Shown: positions 8,692 to 17,135 of the stretch, in pieces
Position numbering within the stretch: the stretch's first letter is position 1
How the letters are laid out: every line of letters starts with the position of its first letter
Source of the DNA: SAR92 clade bacterium H231
GTDB taxonomy: Bacteria; Pseudomonadota; Gammaproteobacteria; Pseudomonadales; Porticoccaceae
NCBI GenBank assembly: GCA_025153775.1
Contig: JAOALC010000001.1
Span: 310,001-374,000, forward strand
Reading direction: 5' to 3'
DNA: 64,000 nucleotides
Program-made: the position numbers and the translations under genes
Notes under the pieces: generated by a model
The model's database searches: none
The model's input: only the letters and a program-made list of their open reading frames with translations
Told to the model about the DNA's origin: nothing

Positions 8692-9263
8692 TTTTGGACG
8701 CCCAAAGGGCGGTCTCGAAGAGACAAGAAGCGAAAGCTTCGCAGCAACGCGCGACCGGGCGCGACTTGTAGCTAGTAAGTAAATGCCGGGTAACAGTTTA
8801 TGGAGAAATGGCCGAGTGGCTGCGAAAATGCGAAAGCATTTTGGACGCCCAAAGGGCGGTCTCGAAGAGACAAGAAGCGAAAGCTTCGCAGCAACGCGCG
8901 ACCGGGCGCGACTTGTAGCTAGTAAGTAAATGCCGGGTAACAGTTTATGGAGAAATGGCCGAGTGGCTGCGAAAATGCGAAAGCATTTTGGACGCCCAAA
9001 GGGCGGTCTCGAAGAGACAAGAAGCGAAAGCTTCGCAGCAACGCGCGACCGGGCGCGACTTGTAGCTAGTAAGTAAATGCCGGGTAACAGTTTATGGAGA
9101 AATGGCCGAGTGGCTGCGAAAATGCGAAAGCATTTTGGACGCCCAAAGGGCGGTCTCGAAGAGACAAGAAGCGAAAGCTTCGCAGCAACGCGCGACCGGG
9201 CGCGACTTGTAGCTAGTAAGTAAATGCCGGGTAACAGTTTATGGAGAAATGGCCGAGTGGCTG
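8692..9263 (+). repeat. Perfect 147-bp tandem array (3.9 units) carrying tRNA-Ser 5' ends and hairpins
   Basis: Units start at 8692, 8839, 8986 and 9133 and are identical by eye. The last unit breaks off at 9263, inside the real tRNA-Ser gene. Each unit ends near a copy of the first 21 nt of tRNA-Ser (8802, 8949, 9096 and the real gene at 9243). In the three earlier copies that fragment runs into a hairpin instead of the rest of the tRNA. Five stem-loops recur. In unit 1 they are CGCCC-AAA-GGGCG (8699-8711), GTCTC-GAA-GAGAC (8712-8724), GAAGC-GAAA-GCTTC (8727-8740) and CGCGC/GCGCG with a six-base loop (8748-8763). The fifth, AAAATGC-GAAA-GCATTTT (8825-8842), spans the unit junction. There is no ORF of note, no integrase and no unique spacer. 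Confidence 0.97.
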
Positions 9264-9333
9264 AAGGCGCGCCCCTGCTAAGGGCGTATACGTTAATAGC
9301 GTATCGAGGGTTCGAATCCCTCTTTCTCCGCCA
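9243..9333 (+). tRNA. tRNA-Ser(GCU)
   Basis: The acceptor stem GGAGAAA/TTTCTCC, discriminator G and encoded CCA are all present. The D arm is GCC...GGC. The anticodon stem CGCCC/GGGCG carries loop CTGCTAA with anticodon GCT at 9277-9279. A long class II variable arm (GTATACG...CGTATC region) and a T arm GAGGG-TTCGAAT-CCCTC follow. It decodes AGC/AGU. The location after csrA is conserved in gammaproteobacteria. Its first 21 bases also form the last part of the upstream 147-bp array. Confidence 0.97.
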
Positions 9334-9339
9334 TAAATA

Positions 9340-9371
9340 ATCCCTCGCATCTCAGGTGCGGGGGATTTTTT
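9340..9371 (+). terminator. Rho-independent terminator after tRNA-Ser
   Basis: ATCCCTCGCA (9340-9349) pairs with TGCGGGGGAT (9357-9366), with one G-T pair and a seven-base loop, followed by a run of Ts. It ends the tRNA transcript. Bases 9372-9558 hold no gene I can support. Confidence 0.85.
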
Positions 9372-9558
9372 ATGGTGCAGTAAAAAGGGTGAGACCCCTG
9401 GCCAGGTTCAACAAAGTACCCATGCCTTTCACTTATGCAGTAGTGAATTGAAGAATTACATGAGGCGGCGTGTTCTGTCAAAATTATCACCTTGCCAAAC
9501 AGAAAGATGGTCTAAATATTCAGATGACCCACAACACCAGCATAGCGGCACACAGACA

Positions 9559-10860
9559 TTAACTCTCTATCGGCCAATCGTAACGCAAATTTTTCGCTGC
9601 TAAGAGAAAAAAACCAATACCAATAACATAGACAACGGCAAGCGAGGTGATTGCCAGACGTAAACTCTGTAACTCACCATAGGCTGGCATCAACATATCA
9701 CTCAATAGTCCAACATAAGTGGGGCCGCAGCCTAACCCGATAATATTTAATATCAAAAAAAACATCGCTGTTGACATAGCGCGCATACGGACCGGCACCA
9801 AGGTTTGTGCCGCCGCGAAACAGGGCGCGACCCAGACGCCTGAAAGCGTAATATAGATACCTATAAACATAAGGTGTAGCGGAACCGAGTCCACCCAAAA
9901 TGCCAACATCAAGCAGGGTGCACCTAGTAAAATGGCTGCGATAGGCACCCAAGCATAGGCAGCAACATTTCTGCGCGAATATCTCTCCGCCAACAGGCCA
10001 CCAAGATAAGTACCGAACCCCAGTCCGATAAAATGAACAACGGCCATGACTAACATATAGGATTGAAACTTGGAGTTCTCTGTACCAGCGATATAATTAG
10101 CATCAAACCGAAACACATAATCGGTGCCCCAGGCCGAGACTGCATAGCTTCCAAAGGAGACAAATGCCATGCCCAGACACATGCCCCACCAGCTGGGTAT
10201 TGTACTTAAGATACTTAATGACGCTCTAATCGAAATTGGTAGGTCAGCTTGGTCTGTTTGCAAATCCATTTGGCCACGTTGCGGCTCATCAATCAGCATT
10301 AGCATTATCACAGCGAAGATAATGCCTCCAATGCCGAGAACAACCAAGGTGCCGCGCCAACCTATCCACTCCACCAGCACCGCAGAGGTTACAAAGGCCA
10401 GCGTTATTCCTAAGGGCACGCCCAGGCCATAGATAGCGAGCGCTGAGGTGCGTTGCTCTTTGGCATAGAGGTCAGAGATGATTGAATGCGCCGGCGGGGT
10501 ACCACCAGCCTCACCAATACCCACACCTATGCGTGCGATTAACATGCCTACAAAAGTAGTGGCCATACCAGTAAATACAGTAAAGGCGCTCCACACAACC
10601 AATGAGATAGCAATGATACGTACGCGGTTAAAACGATCCGCTAGCCAAGCCAGCGGGATGCCGACAGAGGTATACAACAGGGCAAAAGCAAATCCTTTTA
10701 ACCAGCCCAATTGAGAATCGGTAAAGCCTAGGTCCGCTTTAATAATGGGCGAGAGAATACCAATAATCTGACGGTCCACCAGGCTGAACATATAAACTAG
10801 TGTCAGCATCCACAAGACAGTGGTGCGATTTAATTTAAATTGTCTCAATTGGGCCACCAC
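9559..10860 (-). CDS. MFS transporter (Spinster-like)
   Basis: A 433-residue inner-membrane protein with about 12 hydrophobic segments. The N-terminal half has YMFSLVDRQIIGILSP and the loop 2-3 motif GIPLAWLADRFNR, followed by RIGVGIGEAGGTPPAHS, as in Spinster-like MFS carriers common in marine and sphingomonad catabolic clusters. It overlaps the sulfatase gene by 16 bases and is the last gene of a ligase-DUF1330-sulfatase-MFS operon. It probably moves the substrate or product of that pathway across the inner membrane; the substrate is not known. Confidence 0.85.
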   Translation of the reverse strand: MVAQLRQFKLNRTTVLWMLTLVYMFSLVDRQIIGILSPIIKADLGFTDSQLGWLKGFAFALLYTSVGIPLAWLADRFNRVRIIAISLVVWSAFTVFTGMATTFVGMLIARIGVGIGEAGGTPPAHSIISDLYAKEQRTSALAIYGLGVPLGITLAFVTSAVLVEWIGWRGTLVVLGIGGIIFAVIMLMLIDEPQRGQMDLQTDQADLPISIRASLSILSTIPSWWGMCLGMAFVSFGSYAVSAWGTDYVFRFDANYIAGTENSKFQSYMLVMAVVHFIGLGFGTYLGGLLAERYSRRNVAAYAWVPIAAILLGAPCLMLAFWVDSVPLHLMFIGIYITLSGVWVAPCFAAAQTLVPVRMRAMSTAMFFLILNIIGLGCGPTYVGLLSDMLMPAYGELQSLRLAITSLAVVYVIGIGFFLLAAKNLRYDWPIES

Positions 10861-12488
10861 AAGAACTCGTCACCTTCAACGTAGCTCTCGGCCATGGTTT
10901 TATCGATCATAATTGGAGAGTTGGTAGTAGACGGATAAAGCGGCTTCCGTGCGCTCTTGTTATGCTCAGCCAGAATAGACTTGAGTTCTTTGAGCTTTTT
11001 AGGTTTCTTGTCGGCAAGATTATTTTGCTCGGTAGGATCAGCCTGTAAATCAAATAGCCAGTGCTTGTCACGCTTGCCTTCATAGATAAGCTTCCAGTTT
11101 TTTGCACGCACGACTTTCAAGTAACCACTTTGCCAAAACAGAGCATCATTTTTTCGCGTTATGGCGCCGCTTCCCATAGCCAGAGGCAAGAGATTTTTGC
11201 CATCAATAATGATATCGCGCGGTAATTCTGCATCTGCCGCAGCGGCCAGTGTCGGCATAACATCGATATGGGCTACCGGCGTATCCACCTGTGTCTCAGC
11301 CTCAATTTTAGCGGGCCATTTGATAAACAGGGGTGCTCGAATGCCGCCTTCAAAAAAGCTTATTTTCCATCCGCGATAAGGCCAATTAACCTCTGGCAGT
11401 CCAAGATACCCTGCGCCTCCATTGTCTGACGAAAACACCAAGATGGTGTTTTCGGCTAACCCTTGTTCCTCCAGCTTCCGCATCACGCGGCCAACCGAAC
11501 GATCAATTGAGCGTATCATCGCCGCATAAACTTTCAGTCGATGAGGTTTTATATCGCCCACCGCTTCAAAATCTTGTTTAGTAGCTTGCAGGGGGGTATG
11601 CGGACCCCAATGGGCCAGGTAGAGAAAGAATGGTCGATTTTTATTATTTTCAATAACCTTGAGCGCTTCATCGGTCCAATAATCGGCCAGATAGCCTCCA
11701 GGTTTGAACTTGATGCGTGGCTTATCCGGACCATCGGCTGAGGTGCGGTAAGTGGTTGCATATTTAGAGATTTCCCATAGGGTTTTATCGATGGGGTCGA
11801 ACTCGAGCTTAGCATTAACAACATTGGGCGAATCTTCTGGCAAGTGTAAAAGGTCGTCCATCAATAGGCTTTCATCAAAGCCTTGGTCAGCTGGATGTGA
11901 TCCATTCTCATTGCCCAGATGCCATTTACCAATATGAACATTATGGTAGCCCCGCTGTTTGAGCAACTCTGCAATGGTCACCTCGCTTGGGTCCAATCCC
12001 ATATGGTTATAATGAGGCTTAGTCGCATCCAATTCAGCATCATAGCTGTACTCGGGTAAGTTATTGCCCATCTCATTGCCCCACTTCGCGACCAGTCGTC
12101 CGAAGTTTGGTCGTGTGGGCGTGTACTCATACCCAGTGCGGGTGGAATAGCGTCCAGTCATTAACATGGCTCGAGAGGGTGCGCAGGTTGCATTGCCCGC
12201 GTAACTTTGCGTAAAGGTGGCGCCCTGCTTAGCGAGGCGATCAATGTTGGGGGTGGGTACAGCACCGTCTGCTACACCCCCGCCAAAGGTGGAAATATCA
12301 TTGATACCCAGATCATCAGCCAGTATAAAAACAATGTTTGGCGGGCGCTCTGATAAGGGCACGGCAACATGCGGTCCCTTTTGCCACTCAATTGGATGAT
12401 TAGGCGCTATTTCGCTTTCAGCTGCTGTGCTATTTAGAGCGATCAGCAAAACAGCAGCAATGCCTGCGGCTAGAGTTTTCTGATTCAT
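10845..12488 (-). CDS. Secreted type I sulfatase (arylsulfatase family)
   Basis: A 547-residue protein with a signal peptide (residues 1-22). The formylglycine site is C102 in TCAPSRAMLMTGR (CxPxR). Metal-binding FILADDLGIND lies near residue 55, and the later GKWHLGN and SSDNGG motifs belong to the same active site. It should hydrolyse sulfate esters in the periplasm after conversion of the cysteine to formylglycine. No formylglycine-generating enzyme is in this window, so maturation must rely on one encoded elsewhere. The start overlaps the DUF1330 stop by four bases (ATGA). Substrate unknown; the linked acyl-CoA ligase points to an organic acid or aromatic skeleton rather than a polysaccharide. 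Confidence 0.9.
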   Translation of the reverse strand: MNQKTLAAGIAAVLLIALNSTAAESEIAPNHPIEWQKGPHVAVPLSERPPNIVFILADDLGINDISTFGGGVADGAVPTPNIDRLAKQGATFTQSYAGNATCAPSRAMLMTGRYSTRTGYEYTPTRPNFGRLVAKWGNEMGNNLPEYSYDAELDATKPHYNHMGLDPSEVTIAELLKQRGYHNVHIGKWHLGNENGSHPADQGFDESLLMDDLLHLPEDSPNVVNAKLEFDPIDKTLWEISKYATTYRTSADGPDKPRIKFKPGGYLADYWTDEALKVIENNKNRPFFLYLAHWGPHTPLQATKQDFEAVGDIKPHRLKVYAAMIRSIDRSVGRVMRKLEEQGLAENTILVFSSDNGGAGYLGLPEVNWPYRGWKISFFEGGIRAPLFIKWPAKIEAETQVDTPVAHIDVMPTLAAAADAELPRDIIIDGKNLLPLAMGSGAITRKNDALFWQSGYLKVVRAKNWKLIYEGKRDKHWLFDLQADPTEQNNLADKKPKKLKELKSILAEHNKSARKPLYPSTTNSPIMIDKTMAESYVEGDEFLWWPN

Positions 12489-12931
12489 TGGTCGATTCCC
12501 TCATCAGTTAATAAACCAGCCAAACGAGCGGGTAGATTGATCGTCTCAATATTGAGCTGCCCTTGCAGGCCTGCATGGCGGTGCAGGGCAATTTTCTTCA
12601 TACCCTCACTGGAACTCATCGCTGCAAGTGCACCTCGATTTGGGTACATCACGATTGCAATGGTGTCCCATAATGGGTTGGCCACACCTAATACAATATC
12701 TGATACATCAGCCCAAAATATCTCTTTGCCACCAAAGTCGGTGACCAAGTTGACTACTTCATCTGAATACAACTTATAGGCCTGTTTGCCAGTAAGCTGT
12801 GTTTCACGACCGTCTTTATACTCAGCTTTATCCTTGAATTTTAGGAGATTGACCATAAAAACTGGACCTTCGGGACCAGCTGCCATGAATTTTTTCATAT
12901 CGCTTGGATAGACTTGATTTTCAATATGCAT
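12485..12931 (-). CDS. DUF1330-like small protein
   Basis: A 148-residue protein with the stretch PVFMVNLLKFKDKAEY, a GKQAYKLYSDEVVNLV helix, then FWADVSDIVLG and WDTIAIVMYPNRGALAAM, the usual order of a DUF1330 dimeric alpha-beta barrel. No signal peptide is seen, so it is cytoplasmic. It sits between the ligase (16 bases upstream) and the sulfatase (four-base overlap), so its product is made with them. Members of this fold include monooxygenase-like and isomerase-like proteins, but no catalytic residue can be assigned here. Confidence 0.75.
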   Translation of the reverse strand: MHIENQVYPSDMKKFMAAGPEGPVFMVNLLKFKDKAEYKDGRETQLTGKQAYKLYSDEVVNLVTDFGGKEIFWADVSDIVLGVANPLWDTIAIVMYPNRGALAAMSSSEGMKKIALHRHAGLQGQLNIETINLPARLAGLLTDEGIDQ

Positions 12932-12947
12932 TTGACTGGCTCCGATT

Positions 12948-14606
12948 TTAACCTAACCTGCGCAGGGATTTTTTGTCGATCTTACCCACCGCAGTTAGCG
13001 GGATGGCATCAATAAAATGAATCTTTTTAGGGACTTTGAATGCCGCCATATTAGCGCGGCAGAAGAGCGTTATTTGTTGTGCCAGCTGATCCGGATTTGA
13101 CTGCTTAAAGGCTTCGGCAAGCTCCACAAATAGATTGACGACATCATTGCCAGGGCGGCGTTCGTCGGGGGTACCAATAATGGCGCAAGATGCTATTTGA
13201 GGTAGTGAGCAGAGCTTATCTTCCAGCTCAACGGAAAATACTTTGTAACCGCCAACAATAAGCATATCTTTGGCGCGATCACAGAGAAACAGATAGCCCT
13301 CTTCATCTAAATAGCCCACATCTCCGGTATACATCCACAGTTTACCGTCCATCTCTCGTAGGGATTCGGCAGTGGCATCTGGTCGGTTGAGGTACCCGGT
13401 CATCAAATGCGGGCCGCTGGTAATGATTTCACCCGCTTCGCCAACACCTAAAGCATGGCTACCTGTTTCCGTATCCACAATGCGAAGGTCCGTACCAATT
13501 ATAGGAATCCCTACTGAGCCAAGTTTATACCGCCGGTTGGGATGTACCACATGGGTTGGCCCTGTTTCAGTCATACCAAACCCATCTGCGATTTTATTGT
13601 TACCGATCACTGCAGTCAGAGCTTTTAGTGTCGCTTGGGTAACTGGGGCTGCTCCAGTATGTGCAACAAGGAGATGACTAAAGTCGATTTCCTTGAAGGC
13701 CGGATTGGCTAACAACATTTCATATAGCGCCGGCACCGCAACCATATGGGTGGGTGGTATCGCTTTGAAAACAGCACAGATATGATCTGTGTCGCGGGGA
13801 TCAGGAAATAGCAGATATCGCCCGCCAAAGATCATACAGGATAAGGCATTGGTTAAACCCGCAACATGAAACAAAGGAAACGCTGAACCCAGTGTCATCT
13901 CGGGTGTATTGGATTGATCATTTGTCGCATAAGCCATCTGCGCGTTGCAGACTAATGCGCGATGAGACAGCTGAGCGCCTTTGGGGGCACCAGTTGTGCC
14001 GCCCGTGTACTGAATCATAAAGATATTATCGGGATTCACATCAATCGGCTCAAAGTGGTCGGATTGATCACTTATTAATTCTTTAAATGCTGTTACCTCC
14101 ACACCTTTAAGTTTAGGGATAGAGACAGCATGAGAGCTATCGTAATCTTGAATACCACAGATAATCACTTGCTCTAAACAGGATGGTAGTTCGGCAATGC
14201 CTTCTAATGTTGCACCTAAATCTTCCAAACTCAATAACGCTTTTACATTGGCATCCAAAATCTGATGGGTGACCTCCACAGTGGTCATGATTGGGGAAAT
14301 TCCTGTGCCGATTGCTCCCAGCTTGCTGATAGCCGCTAAAGCAATCACATATTGCAGAATATTGGGCATATGCAGGCCGACAACGTCACCTTGGCCTATA
14401 TTGAGTTTACTAAGAGCATTAGCCAATCGATTCGCTTGGGCGTTGTACTCAGCAAATGTCATCGACTTGTCAAACATTGTGAGCGCTATTGCGTCGCTCT
14501 TGGATTGCGCATGAGCCTCGAGATAAGTACCCATTGTATGGTCCGCAAAGCGAGGCATTTTGATATTTAGCTCGTTATATATTTCGAGCCAAGGCTGACT
14601 TTTCAT
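12948..14606 (-). CDS. Acyl-CoA synthetase (AMP-forming, FadD-like)
   Basis: A 552-residue ANL-superfamily ligase. The P-loop-like YTGGTTGAPKGA (about residue 200), the adenylate motif DGFGMTETGP, the YTGDVGYLDEEGYLFLCDR hinge and the C-terminal lysine motif TAVGKIDKKSLR are all present. It activates a carboxylic acid to its CoA thioester in the cytoplasm. It is the first gene of the operon with DUF1330, sulfatase and MFS, so it probably activates the desulfated substrate. The substrate pocket cannot be read from the sequence alone. Confidence 0.88.
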   Translation of the reverse strand: MKSQPWLEIYNELNIKMPRFADHTMGTYLEAHAQSKSDAIALTMFDKSMTFAEYNAQANRLANALSKLNIGQGDVVGLHMPNILQYVIALAAISKLGAIGTGISPIMTTVEVTHQILDANVKALLSLEDLGATLEGIAELPSCLEQVIICGIQDYDSSHAVSIPKLKGVEVTAFKELISDQSDHFEPIDVNPDNIFMIQYTGGTTGAPKGAQLSHRALVCNAQMAYATNDQSNTPEMTLGSAFPLFHVAGLTNALSCMIFGGRYLLFPDPRDTDHICAVFKAIPPTHMVAVPALYEMLLANPAFKEIDFSHLLVAHTGAAPVTQATLKALTAVIGNNKIADGFGMTETGPTHVVHPNRRYKLGSVGIPIIGTDLRIVDTETGSHALGVGEAGEIITSGPHLMTGYLNRPDATAESLREMDGKLWMYTGDVGYLDEEGYLFLCDRAKDMLIVGGYKVFSVELEDKLCSLPQIASCAIIGTPDERRPGNDVVNLFVELAEAFKQSNPDQLAQQITLFCRANMAAFKVPKKIHFIDAIPLTAVGKIDKKSLRRLG

Positions 14607-14619
14607 TAATTACTCCTGT

Positions 14620-14656
14620 AAAAAACATCGGGACTCTCCTGTTGGGAGAGCCCCGA
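14620..14656 (-). terminator. Rho-independent terminator of the TonB-dependent receptor gene
   Basis: Read on the minus strand, TCGGG and CTCTCC arms (14628-14656) form a hairpin with a four-base loop and one mismatch, followed by a run of six Ts (14621-14626). It separates the receptor transcript from the ligase operon. Readthrough is possible because the ligase start is only 14 bases further on. Confidence 0.75.
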
Positions 14657-14684
14657 CTTAAAAACATCCTAAGGGGATGTGTAA

Positions 14685-17024
14685 TTACATTTCGGTGCGG
14701 AGAGTAAATTGAAGACCAAAAGTTCTAGGCGCACCGTACCAGCCGACCGAACCACCTGCGCCAGCAAAGCCACCTGCACTGATAAGAGCTCCTAATGGCT
14801 GTCTTGCCGCTTGGGCAAAATAGGCTTCGTCGGCAACATTATTAACGAAAGCTTCAACTTCCCAGCCTCCATCGCTTGAACCCAATGCTGCCCGCAAATT
14901 CAACAAACCATAAGCGTCTATATCAGCCGTTGAATCCTGAGTAACGCGGGTAATGTTTTGATCATCGCGCCAGTTGTAATCTGCACGCAATCGCAGGCCT
15001 AATCCATCGCTTACCTCTTGGTCCCATTGCAAGCCCAAGTTAAGCGACCACTCCGGTGAATTGGAGGGCGTTTGGCCTGTTCTATCACAGGTTTTAGTGA
15101 CAGGATCATCTGGCGTCTCACCCAAACCACATTGCGCACCCTCAAAGTCAGTGTACTCTGAGTCCAGAAAAGCAATGCCGCCGTCCATGGAAAAATTGTC
15201 ATTGGGCGAAAAACGGAAATCTGCCTCTATACCTTGCACTTGCTGCTCACCTGCGTTGGAGACAATAAAACCAGTACCTGTCGGTGCCAGCGCAGTCTCC
15301 TGAAAGTCTTCAACAGTTGTATGGTAGGCAGTGGCATTCAACATTACTGTTCGGTCTGCGAAAAAGCCCTTGATACCAAATTCATAGCTGGTGGCTGATT
15401 CTGCATCAAACTCAAGCGAGGATCCGACAGGCAGCCTGCGAGAGTTAAAGCCACCAGATTTAAAGCCGGTAGAAATAGTGCCAAACAACATCACGTCATC
15501 ACTGAGGTTATAGCGGGAATTAGCCGACCAAGTAACCTTTTCTTCTTTCCGTGAATCAGCATCAGGATCAATCGGTCGAAATATAAATACGTTAATGACG
15601 GGGCCATTAGTAGGGTCATTGAAGTGGTTTACATCAAAATCTTTTTCATCCTGACTCCAGCGCAGTCCCCCAGTGACATTCCATTGATCATTGATGTGGT
15701 AGGTACCATTGGCATATACCGCTACACTATCCGTATCCTGCTCAAACAAGGAGCCACCATTGTCACCGACTACCGTCGAACAACCACCGTTTGCTGGCAA
15801 GCAAAAGGGAGCGTTCGGGTTAGCGAAGGTACGTGAGGATATATTATCTGTAACTAAGAATTTCTCGGTGAAGGTGGTTTCCTGCTGATACAAATATAGT
15901 CCAGCGAGGTAATCAAATTTTTCACCTCCAGGTGAGGCTATGCGGAATTCCTGGCTAAGGATTTCATTGCGTTGATTTTGCCAGATCTTAAGAATATCGG
16001 CAGTATGTGAATCTGTGGCGACCTCTACCTGATTATCCCAATCCTGATAACCGGAGATTGATGTTAGCGTATGACCTCCAAGCAGCTGCCAATCTGCAGT
16101 GAGAGACAGAACCTTAGTCTCTGTGTGGTCATCTGGCGTTTCATTAGCATTGACTACGTGATCGCTGTCATCAAAATTTAAAAATGGCGTTCCAGCTGTC
16201 TCCTGGGCATCCAAAAACCCTTGCGTCGCTATCCCCAATGGGCCTGTAGGATTGATCTGCTCAGCTATACAGCACTCTTTATCTGAAACACTGTAACCAG
16301 CAACTAGAGTAAGGTCTAAATTATCATTTGGCTGGAACAACAGCTTGGTGCGCGCCCCTCTAGTCTCAGCAGAGTTAATTCTTTTACCGGTGAATAGATT
16401 TTTATCATAGCCGTCACGATCCCGGGTCCAGAACGACAATCTGCCAGATACAGTCTCAGACAAACTGCCGCCTACATAGCCATTTAGCCAACGCTGCTCA
16501 TAGTTGCCAAAGCCGCCTCGAAAAACAGATTCAAATTCTTGCTGCGGCGCACGTGTTGTGGCGTTCACAGCGCCAACAGGCGTATTTCTTCCATAGAGGG
16601 TACCCTGGGGTCCTCGCAATATTTCTACATTTTGAATATCACTGAGCTCACCCAAGATTTGCGCACCACTGGGTTGGTACAAACCATCGAGAAAAACACC
16701 AACGCTGGATTCAATACCGGGATTAGTGCCGCTAGAGCCGATTCCTCGAATACGCACAGATACGTTTCGAGAAACATTGGAGACCGGCAAGTCAAAGTTG
16801 GCGACGGTTTGAGCTATTTGAGTGAAGTCACTAAGGCCGCGCTTGTTTAGCTCCTCACCAGTAATTGCAGTGATGGAAATAGGAACATCTTGAACGCTTT
16901 CACTGCGTTTTTGCGCTGTAACAATGATTTCCTCTAAGTCGGCAAATGCCGGCGCTGTAAATAATGTGCAAATGCTTATAGCTATAAGGCTTGGATTAAA
17001 ACAGTTCTTAATTGGTAATTTCAT
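14685..17024 (-). CDS. TonB-dependent outer-membrane receptor
   Basis: A 779-residue receptor. A signal peptide ends at TAPAFA, followed directly by a TonB-box-like EEIIVTAQKR. The plug domain has VPISITAITGEELNKRG and QNVEILRGPQGTLYGRN, then a long beta-barrel ending in an aromatic strand (FGLQFTLRTEM). It belongs to the group of receptors used for large organic nutrients in sphingomonad and marine gammaproteobacteria. It sits next to the ligase-sulfatase-MFS operon and diverges from a Crp/Fnr regulator 111 bases away, so it probably imports the substrate of that pathway. Confidence 0.93.
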   Translation of the reverse strand: MKLPIKNCFNPSLIAISICTLFTAPAFADLEEIIVTAQKRSESVQDVPISITAITGEELNKRGLSDFTQIAQTVANFDLPVSNVSRNVSVRIRGIGSSGTNPGIESSVGVFLDGLYQPSGAQILGELSDIQNVEILRGPQGTLYGRNTPVGAVNATTRAPQQEFESVFRGGFGNYEQRWLNGYVGGSLSETVSGRLSFWTRDRDGYDKNLFTGKRINSAETRGARTKLLFQPNDNLDLTLVAGYSVSDKECCIAEQINPTGPLGIATQGFLDAQETAGTPFLNFDDSDHVVNANETPDDHTETKVLSLTADWQLLGGHTLTSISGYQDWDNQVEVATDSHTADILKIWQNQRNEILSQEFRIASPGGEKFDYLAGLYLYQQETTFTEKFLVTDNISSRTFANPNAPFCLPANGGCSTVVGDNGGSLFEQDTDSVAVYANGTYHINDQWNVTGGLRWSQDEKDFDVNHFNDPTNGPVINVFIFRPIDPDADSRKEEKVTWSANSRYNLSDDVMLFGTISTGFKSGGFNSRRLPVGSSLEFDAESATSYEFGIKGFFADRTVMLNATAYHTTVEDFQETALAPTGTGFIVSNAGEQQVQGIEADFRFSPNDNFSMDGGIAFLDSEYTDFEGAQCGLGETPDDPVTKTCDRTGQTPSNSPEWSLNLGLQWDQEVSDGLGLRLRADYNWRDDQNITRVTQDSTADIDAYGLLNLRAALGSSDGGWEVEAFVNNVADEAYFAQAARQPLGALISAGGFAGAGGSVGWYGAPRTFGLQFTLRTEM

Positions 17025-17058
17025 GTTGCGTTACTCCCCTTGTTTTTATGTTTCGACA

Positions 17059-17101
17059 TAAGATATGCTGAATCTTTGTTGCAAAACTGTCAGATATCTT
17101 A
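17059..17101. promoter_or_regulatory. Inverted repeat in the receptor/regulator divergent region
   Basis: TAAGATAT (17059-17066) and ATATCTTA (17094-17101) are perfect reverse complements, 35 bp apart centre to centre, in the gap between the receptor and the Crp/Fnr gene. Two short dyads also lie here, TTTG-TTG-CAAA (around 17076) and TTTG-G-CAAA (around 17104). They may be operator half-sites for the divergent regulator. This is inference; none matches the FNR or CRP consensus exactly. Confidence 0.35.
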
Positions 17102-17135
17102 CATTTGGCAAAGTACCGCAACTCAAAAAGGACCA

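Noticed and set aside
8692-9263. CRISPR array or integrative-element attachment site
   Set aside because: The units are contiguous and identical with no unique spacers, and there is no integrase. Integrative elements also normally use the 3' end of tRNA genes, not the 5' end.
9293-9490. Minus-strand ORF ending in AEKEGFEPSIRY
   Set aside because: This peptide is the familiar false ORF produced by reading a tRNA-Ser gene on the opposite strand; the rest of the ORF has no coding character.
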